The notes under the pieces were generated by a model. That model saw only the letters and a list, made by a program, of their open reading frames with translations, had not been told where the DNA came from and did not search any database. This document shows positions 35,324 to 46,699 of a stretch of 64,000 nt of DNA, one piece after another. The stretch lies in the NCBI GenBank assembly GCA_022478985.1, contig JAKSZP010008003.1:62001-126000 (forward strand), written 5' to 3'. The DNA comes from Massospora cicadina (Eukaryota; Entomophthoromycota; Entomophthoromycetes; Entomophthorales; Entomophthoraceae). Position 1 is the stretch's first letter. Each line of letters starts with the position of its first letter. Both the position numbers and the translations under genes were made by a program.

Positions 35324-37038
35324 TGTTGAGTAATTCACTGGACCTAATTTTTGGGTAATTTAATAGAGGAAATAATTTTATTAGCTTATGTCTAAGTTAT
35401 TATTGATCATATCAAAACTATTAATGATTGTGTACAAATGTATCCTAAGTACATTCAAAACTTGGGATTTACAGACTAGCAGTTCCACTTAATAATATTA
35501 CTTGATAATGTGAGCTTAGAGGATTTATGGTTAAGTCATACTCAATAATAGTTGACTCAATGACAATTGCTCATATGCTTTGTTGTTAAGTCAGACTTAA
35601 TAATAGTCAAAATAATGACATGGGCTCATAAGCTTTGTTGTTCTAAGTCAAAACTAATTTTTAATGTCAATCAAGTTTACAATCAAATTATTTACTTATT
35701 AGTGGTACAAACTATTTTGGTATGTGCTACCATCATTTAAGAAAAGTGACAGTTTAGCTATTTCAGACTTTTCAGAGGAAACGCTTTATTGAATTAATTG
35801 TGTCATTGAGACACTGAATATGGGGCTGAGCTGGGTTACAGCAGGACGCCAAATGTATAGTAGATCTCTAATCCCTTTCACTGCAAAATTCTGGTCAAGT
35901 AGAGGCGCAAGTCAGGGTGCCATGGGTGTAAATGTGTGTAACATCAAACTCTATAAATACTTCCTAACTTTACATGAATAAAATATAATCTGATAGTTGA
36001 ATATATATAAACTTGTTTTATTTGATACTTTAACGCACTGGCTCCTTTCATTAAGCCACAAATGAATTTGGAAGCAGGACCCAAGTCAACGACCAAATGG
36101 CGGACAAGGCCCTGAGACCATTCTTCTAGTGCATGTGCTACAGGTGCCATGGATGAACACCCCTTGGAGGACAGTTGCAAGTATGCTTACCCTAAGCAAC
36201 ATGCCCTTACTCAAAGACAATGTGTATAGAAAAGCAATAACCTTTCTAAACTCACATTCAAATTACACCTCCTGTTTATACAGGCCAAACATGGCCTCTG
36301 TCAGTTTAAATATACCAATATAAATCTTGGAAGACAATAAAACATAAAATAAGGCTCAAGAACAGCTTTATTGGACATATTTTAGGCAAGTTAATAGAAA
36401 ACGGAGCTAAAGATCCTTTCTCAAGTCCCTTCCCTTATAGCTCTCTGCTGCAAGAATAGATCAAGCTCATCCATTATGTCTGACACTATGTCTTTTGAAA
36501 TATGTTATAAGCAAACCCCCATCATTCAAGGCCAGATTACATTCCACAGTGCTGAGCCACCATACCTAAGAACTAACCCAATTATGATTCCAATCCACCT
36601 TTAACCTAGAACCCACCCACTACAAAGCCATTTGGTCTGACCCCAGTCCTGACAAAAGTTCTAACCGCCGTCTTTCTTCAGTCTCAGCCCCAACCTGTGT
36701 ATAGCCAAGACTAATGCTTTCGCCCCATCTATCTTCCACACCAGATTGTCATGTCTTATCAAAGGTCAGGGCTATGTGATGTCGAGGGAAAACCTCAACT
36801 GTCACAGATACTTTATTAGTTGTATTAGTAAATAATTTATTTGTGATCAGGAAGATTAGGGAAGTGAGCCGTTGTACAAGTAAACAACAGGAGAGTACAG
36901 CATGAAGTGTTATACATAATAATTTATATCTTAATTGCTATCAACGTCTTGTCTATTGTCTCCATACAATAGGCGTTCTAAGCTCTGACTTACCTAAGAG
37001 GAAAACAAGACCATCTGAAGTAGGCCAATTTTTCAACA
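35324..37038 (+). repeat. Element A 3' LTR (with a 774-bp insert)
   Basis: Matches the 5' LTR over its length; about 932 bp without the insert at 36033-36806. Preceded by the polypurine tract AAGGCGGGGGAAG and followed by the CAGGG duplication. Confidence 0.9.
36033..36806. mobile_element. 774-bp insert with 9-bp duplication in the A 3' LTR
   Basis: GATACTTTA occurs at 36024-36032 and 36807-36815; the 5' LTR has a single GATACATTA there. Ends are ACGCACTGG and CTGTCACA, without evident inverted repeats. No coding capacity recognised. A 9-bp duplication is typical of Mutator-like elements, but non-LTR insertions also give such lengths; class undecided. Confidence 0.65.
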
Positions 37039-37043
37039 CAGGG

Positions 37044-37543
37044 TACTCAGCTAGAATCGCCAGTAGCTTTTCCATACTTTTGGGCTCTTTCTTGACTTCA
37101 GTGGAAACGCATGACTTTAAAAAAGGTACATATCACCAATAAAGTCTAAGGATGATCAACTCGTATAGTAAGAGATGATCTCATGGCATCAAGAAAACAA
37201 CAAAGTTGTGCAAACAGAAAGATTTTAATAAAACCATATTTGGCAACTTGAGCTTGGAAGAGGTGTAAGTACACCCCAAGCAGATGAGAACCCTGGGTTA
37301 AATCTTAAAATCACGTGATATTATGTATGTTATCAGGTGGAATTCTTTGCTATATATACACATGTTTCAAGGATGTAAACTGATTCTAAGAGCCTAGATT
37401 ATGCTCCGCAGATTAACACATCTCTTTGTATGGACATATGTAAGACAGACACTATTAAAATGGAAATAAGAAGTTAAACACCGCCTCCATCAAATCTTCT
37501 CCAGGGGAAGCTTCTTTTTAAAAGAATAAAGGCTTAGAATATC
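37044..37543. other. Spacer between elements A and E
   Basis: About 500 bp of A/T-rich DNA; no gene or repeat recognised. It is the right flank of A and left flank of E. Confidence 0.4.
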
Positions 37544-38534
37544 TGTTGTAATTTTTATATTTGACCACATTATCCAGCTCATATAAGATTAGCTCTAATT
37601 TATTCTAACAATTCACTTCATTTATTTTCTATATTATAAATTAAGCTTAATGTAGATTGTTAAATAACATTCTATTGCTTGGTGATGGCTACTAGATAGA
37701 AGATTATATGTAATTCACAAATGAATATACATCTGATCATTGATTACAATTAATTACTTATTGGGGATTATCCCTGATTTTATTATTGAACATTTTAATG
37801 CTGATTAGATATTCAATAGTTAAGAACCTACTATGAACCATTTGGACTGAGGCGCCAAACAATTAAATTCCTTTACTTGAAGCTAATAAAGCGTTTTTAA
37901 CGCTTGTTCTGGAGGTAGTTTGTAAGATTAACCTGGCAACGTGGCCCCTAAGAAAGTTGGTAATTGGTTTCTAATACCAATAGATAGCTGCCAAACTGTT
38001 AATATTTCCCTAAAGGTGTGACAAAGGTGATGGGACCCACTATGTCCAGAAGTCAACCCCAAGGGTAAAGTTTTAGAATATACTTTATTATCTTCAGTGC
38101 AACAGCTGTAAAAGTTGTGCCCCCTTTATCCTACAAATAAATATTTGAGGTGGGTCAACCTTAGGGCAAATATACCACACCAAGAATTTTTCTAGCCAGT
38201 ACAGGTTTTGAACTCAAAACCTGCACTAGTTTGAAAGCAGTTTTACCTGCCAGGCTAACCACCCTTCCTTTATCCTATAACAACCCCTAGTATTTTTTAT
38301 AAAGATTAGAATTTATTTGTTAAATATATAATAAATTTTACTTTTAAATTAAAGGGTGAAGGGAATAAATTCCTTGTTGATTTCTCAAGCACATAGCAAG
38401 AGTATACCTGAGTGTAGTTGGAGCCACTTATAAATTTCTTGACTTGGCTGACTAGTTGTCTCCATACATCTAGTATCCTCATTGTTTTACAAAAAATCCA
38501 AACCTGTGCAGTAAACTTGCTAAAATAGTTTTCA
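37544..38534 (+). repeat. Element E 5' LTR (contains a SINE)
   Basis: 991 bp, TGTTGTAATTTTT... to ...AAATAGTTTTCA; about 847 bp without SINE and duplication, close to the 852-bp 3' copy. It contains the dyad TGGGGATTATCCCTG at 37762-37776. Confidence 0.85.
38134..38266 (-). repeat. 133-bp tRNA-like SINE in the E 5' LTR
   Basis: Flanked by an exact 11-bp duplication, CCTTTATCCTA (38123-38133 and 38267-38277); the E 3' LTR lacks the insert. On the minus strand it opens GGGTGGTTAGCCTGGCAGG (A-box-like), then GGTTTTGAGTTCAAAACC (B-box-like AGTTCAAAACC), and ends GGTTGACCCACCTCAAATA plus an A/T tail. Head and duplication fit a tRNA-derived SINE transcribed by RNA polymerase III. Confidence 0.75.
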
Positions 38535-39668
38535 TATGATGCTCACTACAGGGGAGTTGAATATTGCTGAAGTAAGAATATCATTTTCCTCATACAAGGT
38601 AAAATTTAAAATATTTGAAATGAATTGAAGAGTGTTAATCAGAACACACTAATGTGTCAACCCAGGATGATCTGATTTAAAGTGGAGGAACGACTTTTCA
38701 AGATGGAAGAAGAAACTAAACTTGCCACAATAACTACTAAATAATTATTTGGAAAATCTCCAAATTAGAGCAGAAACGCAAAAATAAGGGACCTGCTAAT
38801 TTTGAGGGTCTCAGTTGAAGTAGAAGCTGGATGATATTTTTTATTATAGGAGAAGAATGGTCAATTTTTAATAAAGTGCAAGAGGTTAGATTCTTAAATA
38901 TTCTTGTGCTCATGTGGAAACTGAATTGGATGATCATGACTTATATGAGTAAGAAAGTAACGTGGAGAGCATTCAGCTAACCCAAAATATGCCAAGTAAT
39001 TTTGCTGCCATTTTGGTGATGACTCTGGATAACACTCCAACTGGCACTTAATTTTGCTGGGCGCACTACTTGTCCTGCAATTGAGACTGTAGTAACTGGA
39101 GAACCATGGGTTACCCCAAAAATTGCCAATGTTCTCTTGGGATAATTCACAGCATCCTTTTAGACTATTCAAAATGACTAATTTGGATGCAGTGATCACT
39201 AAAAAGCTGTCATGGTGATCAATTGCTTAGATAATGATTGCCAGAATTTGATGAACCCTATTTGCAGGGGTATAACTCGTTATATAGCAAGGTGAAGAAT
39301 GCGTTTATGAAGGAATTTTGTAGCCCTAAATGGATGGCTGGTTTAAATTAAGAGTTCATGGGGATATAATTCTAGAAATATGAAGCTATGGGATCATTAG
39401 CCGATTATTCATCAAGAGGCATAAATATTAACTGGATCTAATGCCATAAGCACTTTTAACACTTTCATTACAATTAAAGCAGCGCTGACATTATCTATAA
39501 TACACCAATCTATGGCGCCAGCATCGACCAATAATATTACCATCACACAAATGGTGTAGTACTTGAAAATGTTGCCTAAAACTTATAATGTGCCAGATTG
39601 AGCTTAAACCAAATTAGCAATGAACCCCATACTAAAGTAGGATTTTACAGATCAGATGGGAAGCCCAT
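38535..39668 (+). pseudogene. Element E gag relic, 5' part
   Basis: Apparent start ATG ATG CTC ACT ACA GGG (38536) overlaps the primer site, giving MMLTTGELNIAEV. Farther on are AAMVINCLD-like and VKNAFMKEFCSPKW stretches matching the INCLD region and the AKAKEAILCEF end of A gag. Stops are frequent. Element D interrupts it at 39669. Confidence 0.5.
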
Positions 39669-40825
39669 TGTAAAAATTTATTGAAGTGATTATTATTGGC
39701 AAGCAACACTAGTAACCTTTTTACTGCACAGGATTTATTTCCTCATGCACTTCGTCATGTTGTATAATAGAATGAATTATTAATTAATAATAGTATGGAG
39801 ACTATTATCTGTAGTTGAGTATGAATTATATTTCAGCCCAACGCTTGGCCAGTATCCCAGATTAAATACTCATGATGTCATACTTGTAGGGATTCGTTCC
39901 CTATGCTCTTGTTCACCTGATCTTTGCTGAGATACCCCAGTGACAGTCTCTTTGGTCCAACACACAGTTAGCAGCTATCCCCGATTGTGGCTCCTTTTTC
40001 TCTAGATCCCCTCTCAGATCATTACTCTTTTTTCTAAGAGTTTTCCAATTATTGCCCTCAGCAATAATATCCTTGAGACAGAACAGCACAATGGAAGCTG
40101 ATGCTAGTTTAACTATATACCAAATGGATAACTTAGAACTAAATAACTCTTATTATCTAACTAACTGTTATCTGACTTTTCTATTATAGTGAATCCTAGG
40201 GAATATATATAGTAGGGAACTCGGCTGTCCAACTCTCAGTTGAAACATCTTTGATGAAACGGCAGCCATTGCCATTGAATCACCCATCCTCATCTCAGCA
40301 GCGATGGTCTTCAACATCCTGGCTAGGATTCTGTCATTGGACATCCTTGAGACCTAAAATGTAAAGAGTTGGAAATATGTGTCCCTAAAGTTTTCCTCTC
40401 AATCCAAGTGAACCAACCATATTTGTCTAGTGATCTGCTTAGGTAATAGGACTTATTACCCATTAAGGCAGGTCACTCACCAACTGATCAATTTGCTAGT
40501 GGCAGGTGGCATCACTCACCTCGCAACTTGCTATTCATTCCCAATCAGTTGGTGATGAAACCTGACCAATCCCAATCAGTACGCCTGATAGTTAATCACT
40601 ATCAGATGCCCCTAATTTGTCAGCAACTCCACCTGAAGAGATCTTAAGTATTCATCTGGATCAGTTCCCAATGGATATGACCAGGCAAATATCCCAAAAT
40701 CCCCAAAATTTAGTTACTCTGAAACTTGGGCCAACCAATTTTCTGATTCACTTCGCCTTAGGGAATTTTCCCCTAGCAATACCAGGTAATCTAGCAGGCT
40801 GGGAATATGGGCAAAAATCCCAACA
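39669..40825 (-). repeat. Element D 3' LTR and polypurine tract
   Basis: 1157 bp; minus-strand start TGTTGGGATTTTTGCC, end ATTTTTACA. Just upstream on the minus strand is GGCAAGAGGGGGGATG (40841-40826), the polypurine tract. Blocks such as GGGATTCGTTCCCTATGC and AGTTGGTGATGAAACC are identical in the 5' LTR. Confidence 0.9.
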
Positions 40826-40841
40826 CATCCCCCCTCTTGCC

Positions 40842-42480
40842 TAGATTTCCAGCGAGAAAAGAACTGAGGCATGATAACACTGCTTCAGACATTTAGGCAA
40901 ATACTTCATTGGTTCTGTGGAGTACACTCGTCAATACTCAACGCTGCTTGGGACAACCTTCAGCATACAGCGTTCTTCCACTTCCTCCTCGCTACTGCCT
41001 TCTCAGAGAGTGGTCCCCATGACCTACTGTCGTGCAGGACTGATTGATTTACTCGTGATGATATTAGTCTTAGGATTCAGTTTCCCCATTGGGGTATATG
41101 AACCAATGTCATATTCAGGATTCTTGGTCTGGCGTCCTTAATTTCCTGATTTTCTCCTCATCCTAGACAGGAGACTCTTGCCGTCAATGTTTATTTTGTG
41201 GCTCAATTAAGAATACTTATTTCTAAACGCCCTTGTTATTTTTTTATAACCTCTTGGCTCAAGTCATTCCTAATTCTTCCCTTGGAGAGCTTATCCCATT
41301 ACTATTAAATTAATTTCTCCAAAATTGAAGCTTAATGGATTGTAGAGTGCATAATGTCAACTTCCATATAAGTCTGACATCCCCCTCTTGTCCATCTCAT
41401 ATTTCAAATTCTGAGTTGTGATACTAGCAGCTTCTAAATAGTTTGTATGATCAAGACCTCTGTCTCTTCCAGCAGATGAGTTGGGATGCTTGGTGGAACC
41501 TCTTTTATGGTCCTTCCAGGACTCATACGCTTAGTCTGGCGCCCACAACTAGTCCTTCCATCAAAATTCCAGAATGGTAACTAATCCCTCCAAAACCAGG
41601 CTGCTATCATTTTGAGCAACTCTTGGCCGATTCTTCCTCTGCCATCAATTCCAGAGTTATATTTTGAAACTCTCCTGGATTCAGCTCCTTTTGCTGATGC
41701 ATGAACCATCATCGTAGATGCTCCAGAGATTATGCCATTTTCTCTTGATTGTTCATTTCTTTCCAGGTTGGACCTGCTTCCTGAGTTCCTCTGCCAACTC
41801 AGGTAATATTACAAACCCGCTGTTCTGGTCTCCAAGATTACCATCAGTAACAGTATTCACTTCAAGCTCCCCTATGCTGAACTCCAGGCCCAAGTCACTG
41901 AAACTTTAACCCTAGCGCTGAATCCCTCTAATCTTGATACATCCTGGATCAGGATACCGCTGCTTATGCTCTTTGTTTTGCTGGCCAAGTTCTTCAAAGT
42001 TGGTCCACAAAGCTTCCAGCCTCACCTGTGTTCCTACATTCTTTCAGCTTTATCTTCTGAGAAGCCTGTAGTCATTGCATGCAGGATGCAATCTGCTCCC
42101 TGCATGACTATCTCTTCTCCGGCACTTCCCATCAGTATCTTCCTCTGATGGTGTTGATAGGGGGCATGATTTGGCAACCCCCATCAAGCACCCCTTGTTT
42201 GTTGCCAGCCCACATGTCCAGTGTTCTTGATGAAGCCCATCGTCAGGCGCTCAGAACTAATCTTCCAGCTCCATTACCATATCAGGATTACTCAGTGTTA
42301 CTCGCCAATTGCCTCTTCTTATACTGTTGCTTTCCTCCCCACTCTGGGGTTTTGCTATTGGCTTCATCTGACATCTCAATTTCCCTTCCCCTATTCGCTT
42401 TCTTGCAGGGCTCTGCATCTGCTCAAAGAACATGGTTTCATGTAGGTCTCGCCCTCGCTAGCATCTGATCTCATATCAAT
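40842..42480 (+). pseudogene. Antisense ORF of element D (best copy)
   Basis: Occupies the gap between pol end and polypurine tract on the strand opposite pol. Readable pieces in order: ILPLPSIPELYFETLLDSAP, TIIVDAPEIMPFSLDCSF, LLPEFLCQLR.YYKPAVL, FKLPYAELQAQVTETL, IPLLMLFVLLAKFFKV, then an open 129-residue end (42079-42468) with SVLDEAHRQALRTNLPAPL, LYCCFPPHSGVLLLAS and TWFHVGLALAS. Element E aligns almost residue by residue and A more distantly. Roughly 400-500 residues, with frameshifts, hydrophobic near the C-terminus. I recognise no known domain. An antisense accessory or envelope-like protein is possible (inference). Confidence 0.6.
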
Positions 42481-42489
42481 TTCAATGGG

Positions 42490-43196
42490 CTGTTCCTTCC
42501 TACCACAATCCATCCTCTCTCCCCCAAGAAGCAACATAGGCGGAATCATCCCTGTACTGAGGACAATTAATAAAGATTAAAAATATAAAATTATATTAGC
42601 TTTTTCTCTGTGCAGTTTATAGTCTTTTTTTCCAATATCTATTAACAATATTATATCTTTGCTCTTCTTTTTTCCCTATGGGACTTGACCTTATTTCAGT
42701 TCAACAGTCCATCTTTTTATTTTTTTCCCCAAACTGGGTCCTGGGTACTTAAACCTGCCAGTATTCTATGGTTCAGAGATCCTTTTTTGGACTTAACCAT
42801 CTAGATTGGTTCAAGGTCCTTTTTTGGACTTGACCTAATCATCAGGACATGACCAACTTAATGGTTCATTGGTCCTTTGGGAACTCTTTTATTTTTTTCA
42901 TCAATCCATTGCTTTAAATACTTAGTGTGGAATCGATTCACAACTCTTCCATCTAAGAGATTCTTGATGGAGTAAGCATCAGTTGCCGTCTTGGCAATTA
43001 CTTAAACAGACCTGACCACAACGCATCTAGTTTTTCTTCATCTGAAACCATGTGTATCGCAATAGGAAACTCTTTCCCCTATTCAATATTCTGCTAAAGC
43101 TGGTAAGTTCTTATCATCCATCAATTTCGCTCATATCCTTTTCTTCAAGGTTGTATTGAATAATTGTGATTGCATATCAATCAGGATATTCATCAT
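42490..43196 (-). pseudogene. Element D integrase C-terminal domain and pol end
   Basis: The minus strand reads KTATDAYSIKNLLDGRVVNR followed by FHTKYLKQWID, the GPY/F-type DNA-binding tail of gypsy integrases. No chromodomain follows. The frame decays toward 42560, where the antisense ORF begins on the other strand. Confidence 0.65.
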
Positions 43197-43961
43197 TCAG
43201 TTCAGGTATTGCTTGGTACTCATCCCCATAATGGGTTCCACCACCGAATATAAAATTGGCGGCAACGCGGCCTTTCTTCCATATAGCAATTCAAACAGCA
43301 TCTTTCCCATCACCATATGATGACTAAAATTGTAGGCAAATGTCACCGAACTCAGGTATGTTCCCCACATAGGTGTTCTTTCTGCGACTAGCTTCCTCAG
43401 CGTTGTGGCCAGTGTTCCATTCACCCATTCTACCAGTCCATTTGTCTCCAGATGGTAATGTACTAACAAGACTCCTCTGATCCCCATTATCTCATTTAAT
43501 CTCAAGGTCACATGAGACATGAAGTTGGTCCCATTGTCACTAAGCAGGACCTGTGGACATCCATACCAGTATACTACTTGATTCAGGATGAACCTCACAG
43601 TACTGGTAGCATCTACTTTTGTTAGGGCCTTCATCTCGACCCATCTCGTCAGATGGTCAATGGCAACTTTAATATACTTGACTCCCCCTGTGCTCATCAT
43701 CAGCGGTCCCATCACATCAATGGACACTGTATGCCAGGCAAATCCAGTGCGGACCAGTCAGTATCCAGTTGTATTATTATGTGGTTTGTGCAGCTGGCAC
43801 TCCACACAAGCTAGATAATCTGTGACATCATAGTTGATGGACTCCCAGTAATAGTACTGGCAAATATGGTTGGCTGTTTTTCTCAGGCCTCCATACCTGA
43901 CAACCTTGTGAGCTGCTTGCACTATAGCTGCTCTTTCTGACAGTTTTTGAATAATAACCAC
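43197..43961 (-). pseudogene. Element D integrase zinc finger and catalytic core
   Basis: Two open stretches separated by one stop. 43961-43758: AHKVVRYGGLRKTANHICQ and ACVECQLHKP (zinc-binding region, one His replaced). 43727-43197: MSIDVMGPL (first Asp), IDHLTRWVEMKAL, LLSDNGTNFMSHV (second Asp) and LETNGLVEWVNGTLATTLRK (catalytic Glu in EWVNG). All three catalytic acids of the D,D-E triad are present, so the core is chemically intact except for the upstream stop. Confidence 0.85.
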
Positions 43962-44520
43962 TTCCCACAGATCATCTTGAATACTTGTTTATCCATGGTC
44001 TCAGTGTTTTGCATCACTTTCTGAAGTGCACCTTGAATTTCTTGGTTCTCGTCCCCAATTTTTCCGTTGACCATTCTCTGGAATAGCTCATCTGCCTGCG
44101 GGTATACCATCTGGATCTTTGGCAACCACAATAAGCCATCTGCATTCTGGTGAGAAGCCCCTGCTTGGTGGACAATCTTGTAATCAAAAGCTTGAAGCTT
44201 AAGTGCCCATTGGGCCAGTCATCCTTCCAGCTCTCTTAAATTGTGCAGCCAACACAGCAAAGTGTGGTCTATTACCACCTTAAAGTGAGTTCCATAGATG
44301 TACACCTGAAACTGCTTGCATTCGTAAATGACCGCAATGCATTCACGCTCAGTCACAGTGTAGTTTCTCTCAGTGGCTGAGAGTGTCCGGCTCACATATG
44401 CCACCAGATGATTGTCCTTAAGTTCATCTACTTGGCTAAGTACGGCGCCAATCGCCATCAATGAAGCATCAGTTTGAATAATAAACTCTTAACCAAATTC
44501 GGATATTTCAGAATCTGCAA
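43922..44520 (-). pseudogene. Element D RNase H and tether
   Basis: 44461-44219 reads MAIGAVLSQVDELKDNHLVA, SRTLSATERNYTVTERECIA and KVVIDHTLLCWLHNLRELEG, carrying the catalytic Glu and Asp. It continues with QAGASHQNADGLLWLPK and a 69-residue tether (44131-43922). The first Asp region upstream of 44461 is damaged. Strong similarity in order and wording to A. Confidence 0.8.
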
Positions 44521-44599
44521 ATCTATTAAATACCAGCATAACTCATCAAAGGATTCTAGGCCTCTTCATTCCATATGAATACTTTTTTTGGATCCTTTA

Positions 44600-45290
44600 A
44601 TAAATGGAATAATGGCTCAGCTATTTGGGAAAAGTCCCGAATAAATCTTCTATAGTATCTGACCATCCCAAGGAACACTTGGATGTCTCAGACACTCTTT
44701 GGTACAGTCATCAGTTCTAAGGCGGCTATCTTCTGGGTTTGCAGCTGCAATCCACTGGAGTTGATTACAAATCTCAGATATTTCAACCCTTTCTAAAAGA
44801 AGTGGCACTTCCTTGGCTTGATCTTCAAGTTAGCCTTGGACAGTCACTTAAATACTTCTTCCAAGTGGTGTAGGTGATCAGCAAACGTCTTACTGAACAC
44901 GTTGATATCATCCAAATATACCAGGATGCATGAAAACTTCAAGTCGCTTAATATCGCATCCATGGCCCTCTGAAACATTGCAGGCACATTGCTTAGACCC
45001 TGGGGCATCCTTGTCAGTTGGTATAACCCCTGCACGGTAATAATCGCGCATTTTTCCTGGTCTTCCTTTGGCAAGTCGATCTGCCAATATCCTGAGATCA
45101 GATCCATTGCAGAAAAATACTTAGCTTCTCCTAAACGATCTAGTGCATCATCAATCATTGTTAGGGGATACAAATTCTTCTTCACAATTTTTGTTCAGTC
45201 TTTGGTAGTCAATCACTACCTGGTTGGATCCATCATTCTTCTTCACAATCAGAATCAGACTTGCCCAGGGACTTGATGACGGAACTAGAT
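44600..45290 (-). pseudogene. Element D reverse transcriptase
   Basis: The open stretch 45185-44844 reads MIDDALDRLGEAKYFSAMDL, ISGYWQIDLPKEDQEKCAII, MPQGLSNVPAMFQRAMDAIL and YLDDINVFSKTFADHLHHLE, with both palm motifs (AMDL, YLDD) intact. QVVIDYQRLN lies just upstream near 45220 in another frame. The thumb to 44600 is broken. Ty3/gypsy RT, nearest to A in this window. Confidence 0.85.
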
Positions 45291-45350
45291 GCCATACTTC
45301 ACTAGTTTGCTGATTTCATCCTCCACTACCCCTTTGGTGGCTTTCAATCA

Positions 45351-46000
45351 TCAGATCAGTCTCATTCTGATCAGCAAATTTTCCCCAGTGTCGACCATGT
45401 GGATCACATCTTGTGCACATCCCAAATCGTGGTCATCCTGAGTGAACACTTCCCAATACTTTTCAAATAGTTTGAGCACCTCCTCTTTCTGGCCTTCCAA
45501 CAGATCAGCGAGCTGCTCTTGATCAACCAATAGGATGATGCTTTCAGTTACCCTGGTTGGTAATCCCACCTTGTTGAGAGTCCCAAAATCGTGGAATCTT
45601 CTCAATTCGGCCATCAGGACCAGATGAACAAATGCGATGATCTGATTTCTCTTGATCTTCATCAGTTTTTCATTTAAATTTTCCAGGAGAACTCAAAGTT
45701 CTCCATGGCCCGGCATTTTTAACCTAGGAGCCACCCAAGGCTCCACTCTGGACTTCTTCCAGGGGTTTTTAACCTCCTCATACAACAACTCAGGAATCTT
45801 CAATGTCAATCCTGTGTTGACTATCATCTGTGATCCTGGCTGTATGGTCCTCTCATTCTTGATCCTCAGTGGAATTCCCCAGTTCTCTATGATTTCCACC
45901 GGCATTTTGCATCACTTTTTACTAAATAACAGATACCAAATCGAGACAATGCCATCATTGTATATTAGATTGATGAAGTTGTTTCTCTGATTCAGCGGAG
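45351..46000 (-). pseudogene. Element D protease-RT linker
   Basis: Open stretches 45905-45693 (ENWGIPLRIKNERTIQPGSQ) and 45662-45351 (LLEGQKEEVLKLFEKYWEVF, DDHDLGCAQDVIHMVDTGEN) form the region before RT. 'ILxKYxxVFxxDDxDLG' followed by a DTGE-type motif is the usual set-up before gypsy RT; this DTG is not the protease site. Confidence 0.6.
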
Positions 46001-46400
46001 CTTCACCATCCTTCTAATACCAATGATAACGTTTGACCCAATATGGTCAACACATTATCCTCAAAGTTACATTTAACTCTGTATTTTCATTGAAACTCTT
46101 TTCCAATCAGAATGTCATAGTTTTGATTCACCAAAACTATTGCTGGCGCAGATACCACCAACGACCTGAATCATAGTGGCAGTGCACTATACACTCAACA
46201 GGAGACAGTGGTGTTTGACCCAGCTTTCCCATATTCCTTATTATGTTCCAAGTCTGGTGAGATCTTCATCCTCTTTACCAGCTTAGTTGAGACAATGATG
46301 ATGGGCACTCCGCCGTTGACAATAGCCCTTACCCAACTCGATTCACTTGTATGTCTATATATGTACACTTGGAGTATTGCAATATAGTGTTTACTGAGTG
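46000..46400 (-). pseudogene. Element D protease relic
   Basis: Near 46335-46270 the minus strand gives VRAIVNGGVPIIIVSTKLVK where a protease has VDTGAP; Asp-Thr has become Asn-Gly. It continues with KISPDLEHNKEYGKAGSN and VLVNQNYDILIGKEF, the closing part of the fold. Inactive by active-site loss. Confidence 0.6.
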
Positions 46401-46699
46401 AATAGTGGCATTATTAGCTGAATCGAAGGTGTGAATAATTTGTGCCAATAAATCAAGAAACAATTCCTTTATATTGCTGAGGGGGATTGACAAATCAGCC
46501 TCATCTATCAGACATCAGATAATTCTTCAGGATTCCTGGTGGTTCAAAGCTTATCCGCCAGTTGTCAGGCATACAGCCGGGCAACTTCCTTGATTATCTC
46601 AGGGTCTATTCTCTTCACCCTGGCTCTGGTCACAGCATTTACATCCAAATTGACCACTTGATACATCTGATCCTGCTCATCATCTATGACCACTGATAT

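Larger units (their letters stand above)
18053..37038 (+). mobile_element. Element A: nested-in Ty3/gypsy retrotransposon with an antisense gene
   Basis: LTRs at 18053-20418 and 35324-37038 start TGTTGAGTA and end CAACA. The flanking CAGGG words at 18048-18052 and 37039-37043 are an exact five-base target duplication, so the outer limits are secure. Gag, protease, RT, RNase H and integrase relics run on the plus strand; a conserved antisense frame occupies the space before the 3' LTR. Later arrivals inside A are solo LTR F1, a ~0.6-kb insert in RT, a SINE-like copy, element B2 and a 774-bp insert in the 3' LTR. Defective throughout. Confidence 0.9.

Noticed and set aside
38161..38266. Functional tRNA gene
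   Set aside because: A- and B-box-like words are present, but the cloverleaf stems do not pair properly and the unit sits inside a duplication-flanked SINE.
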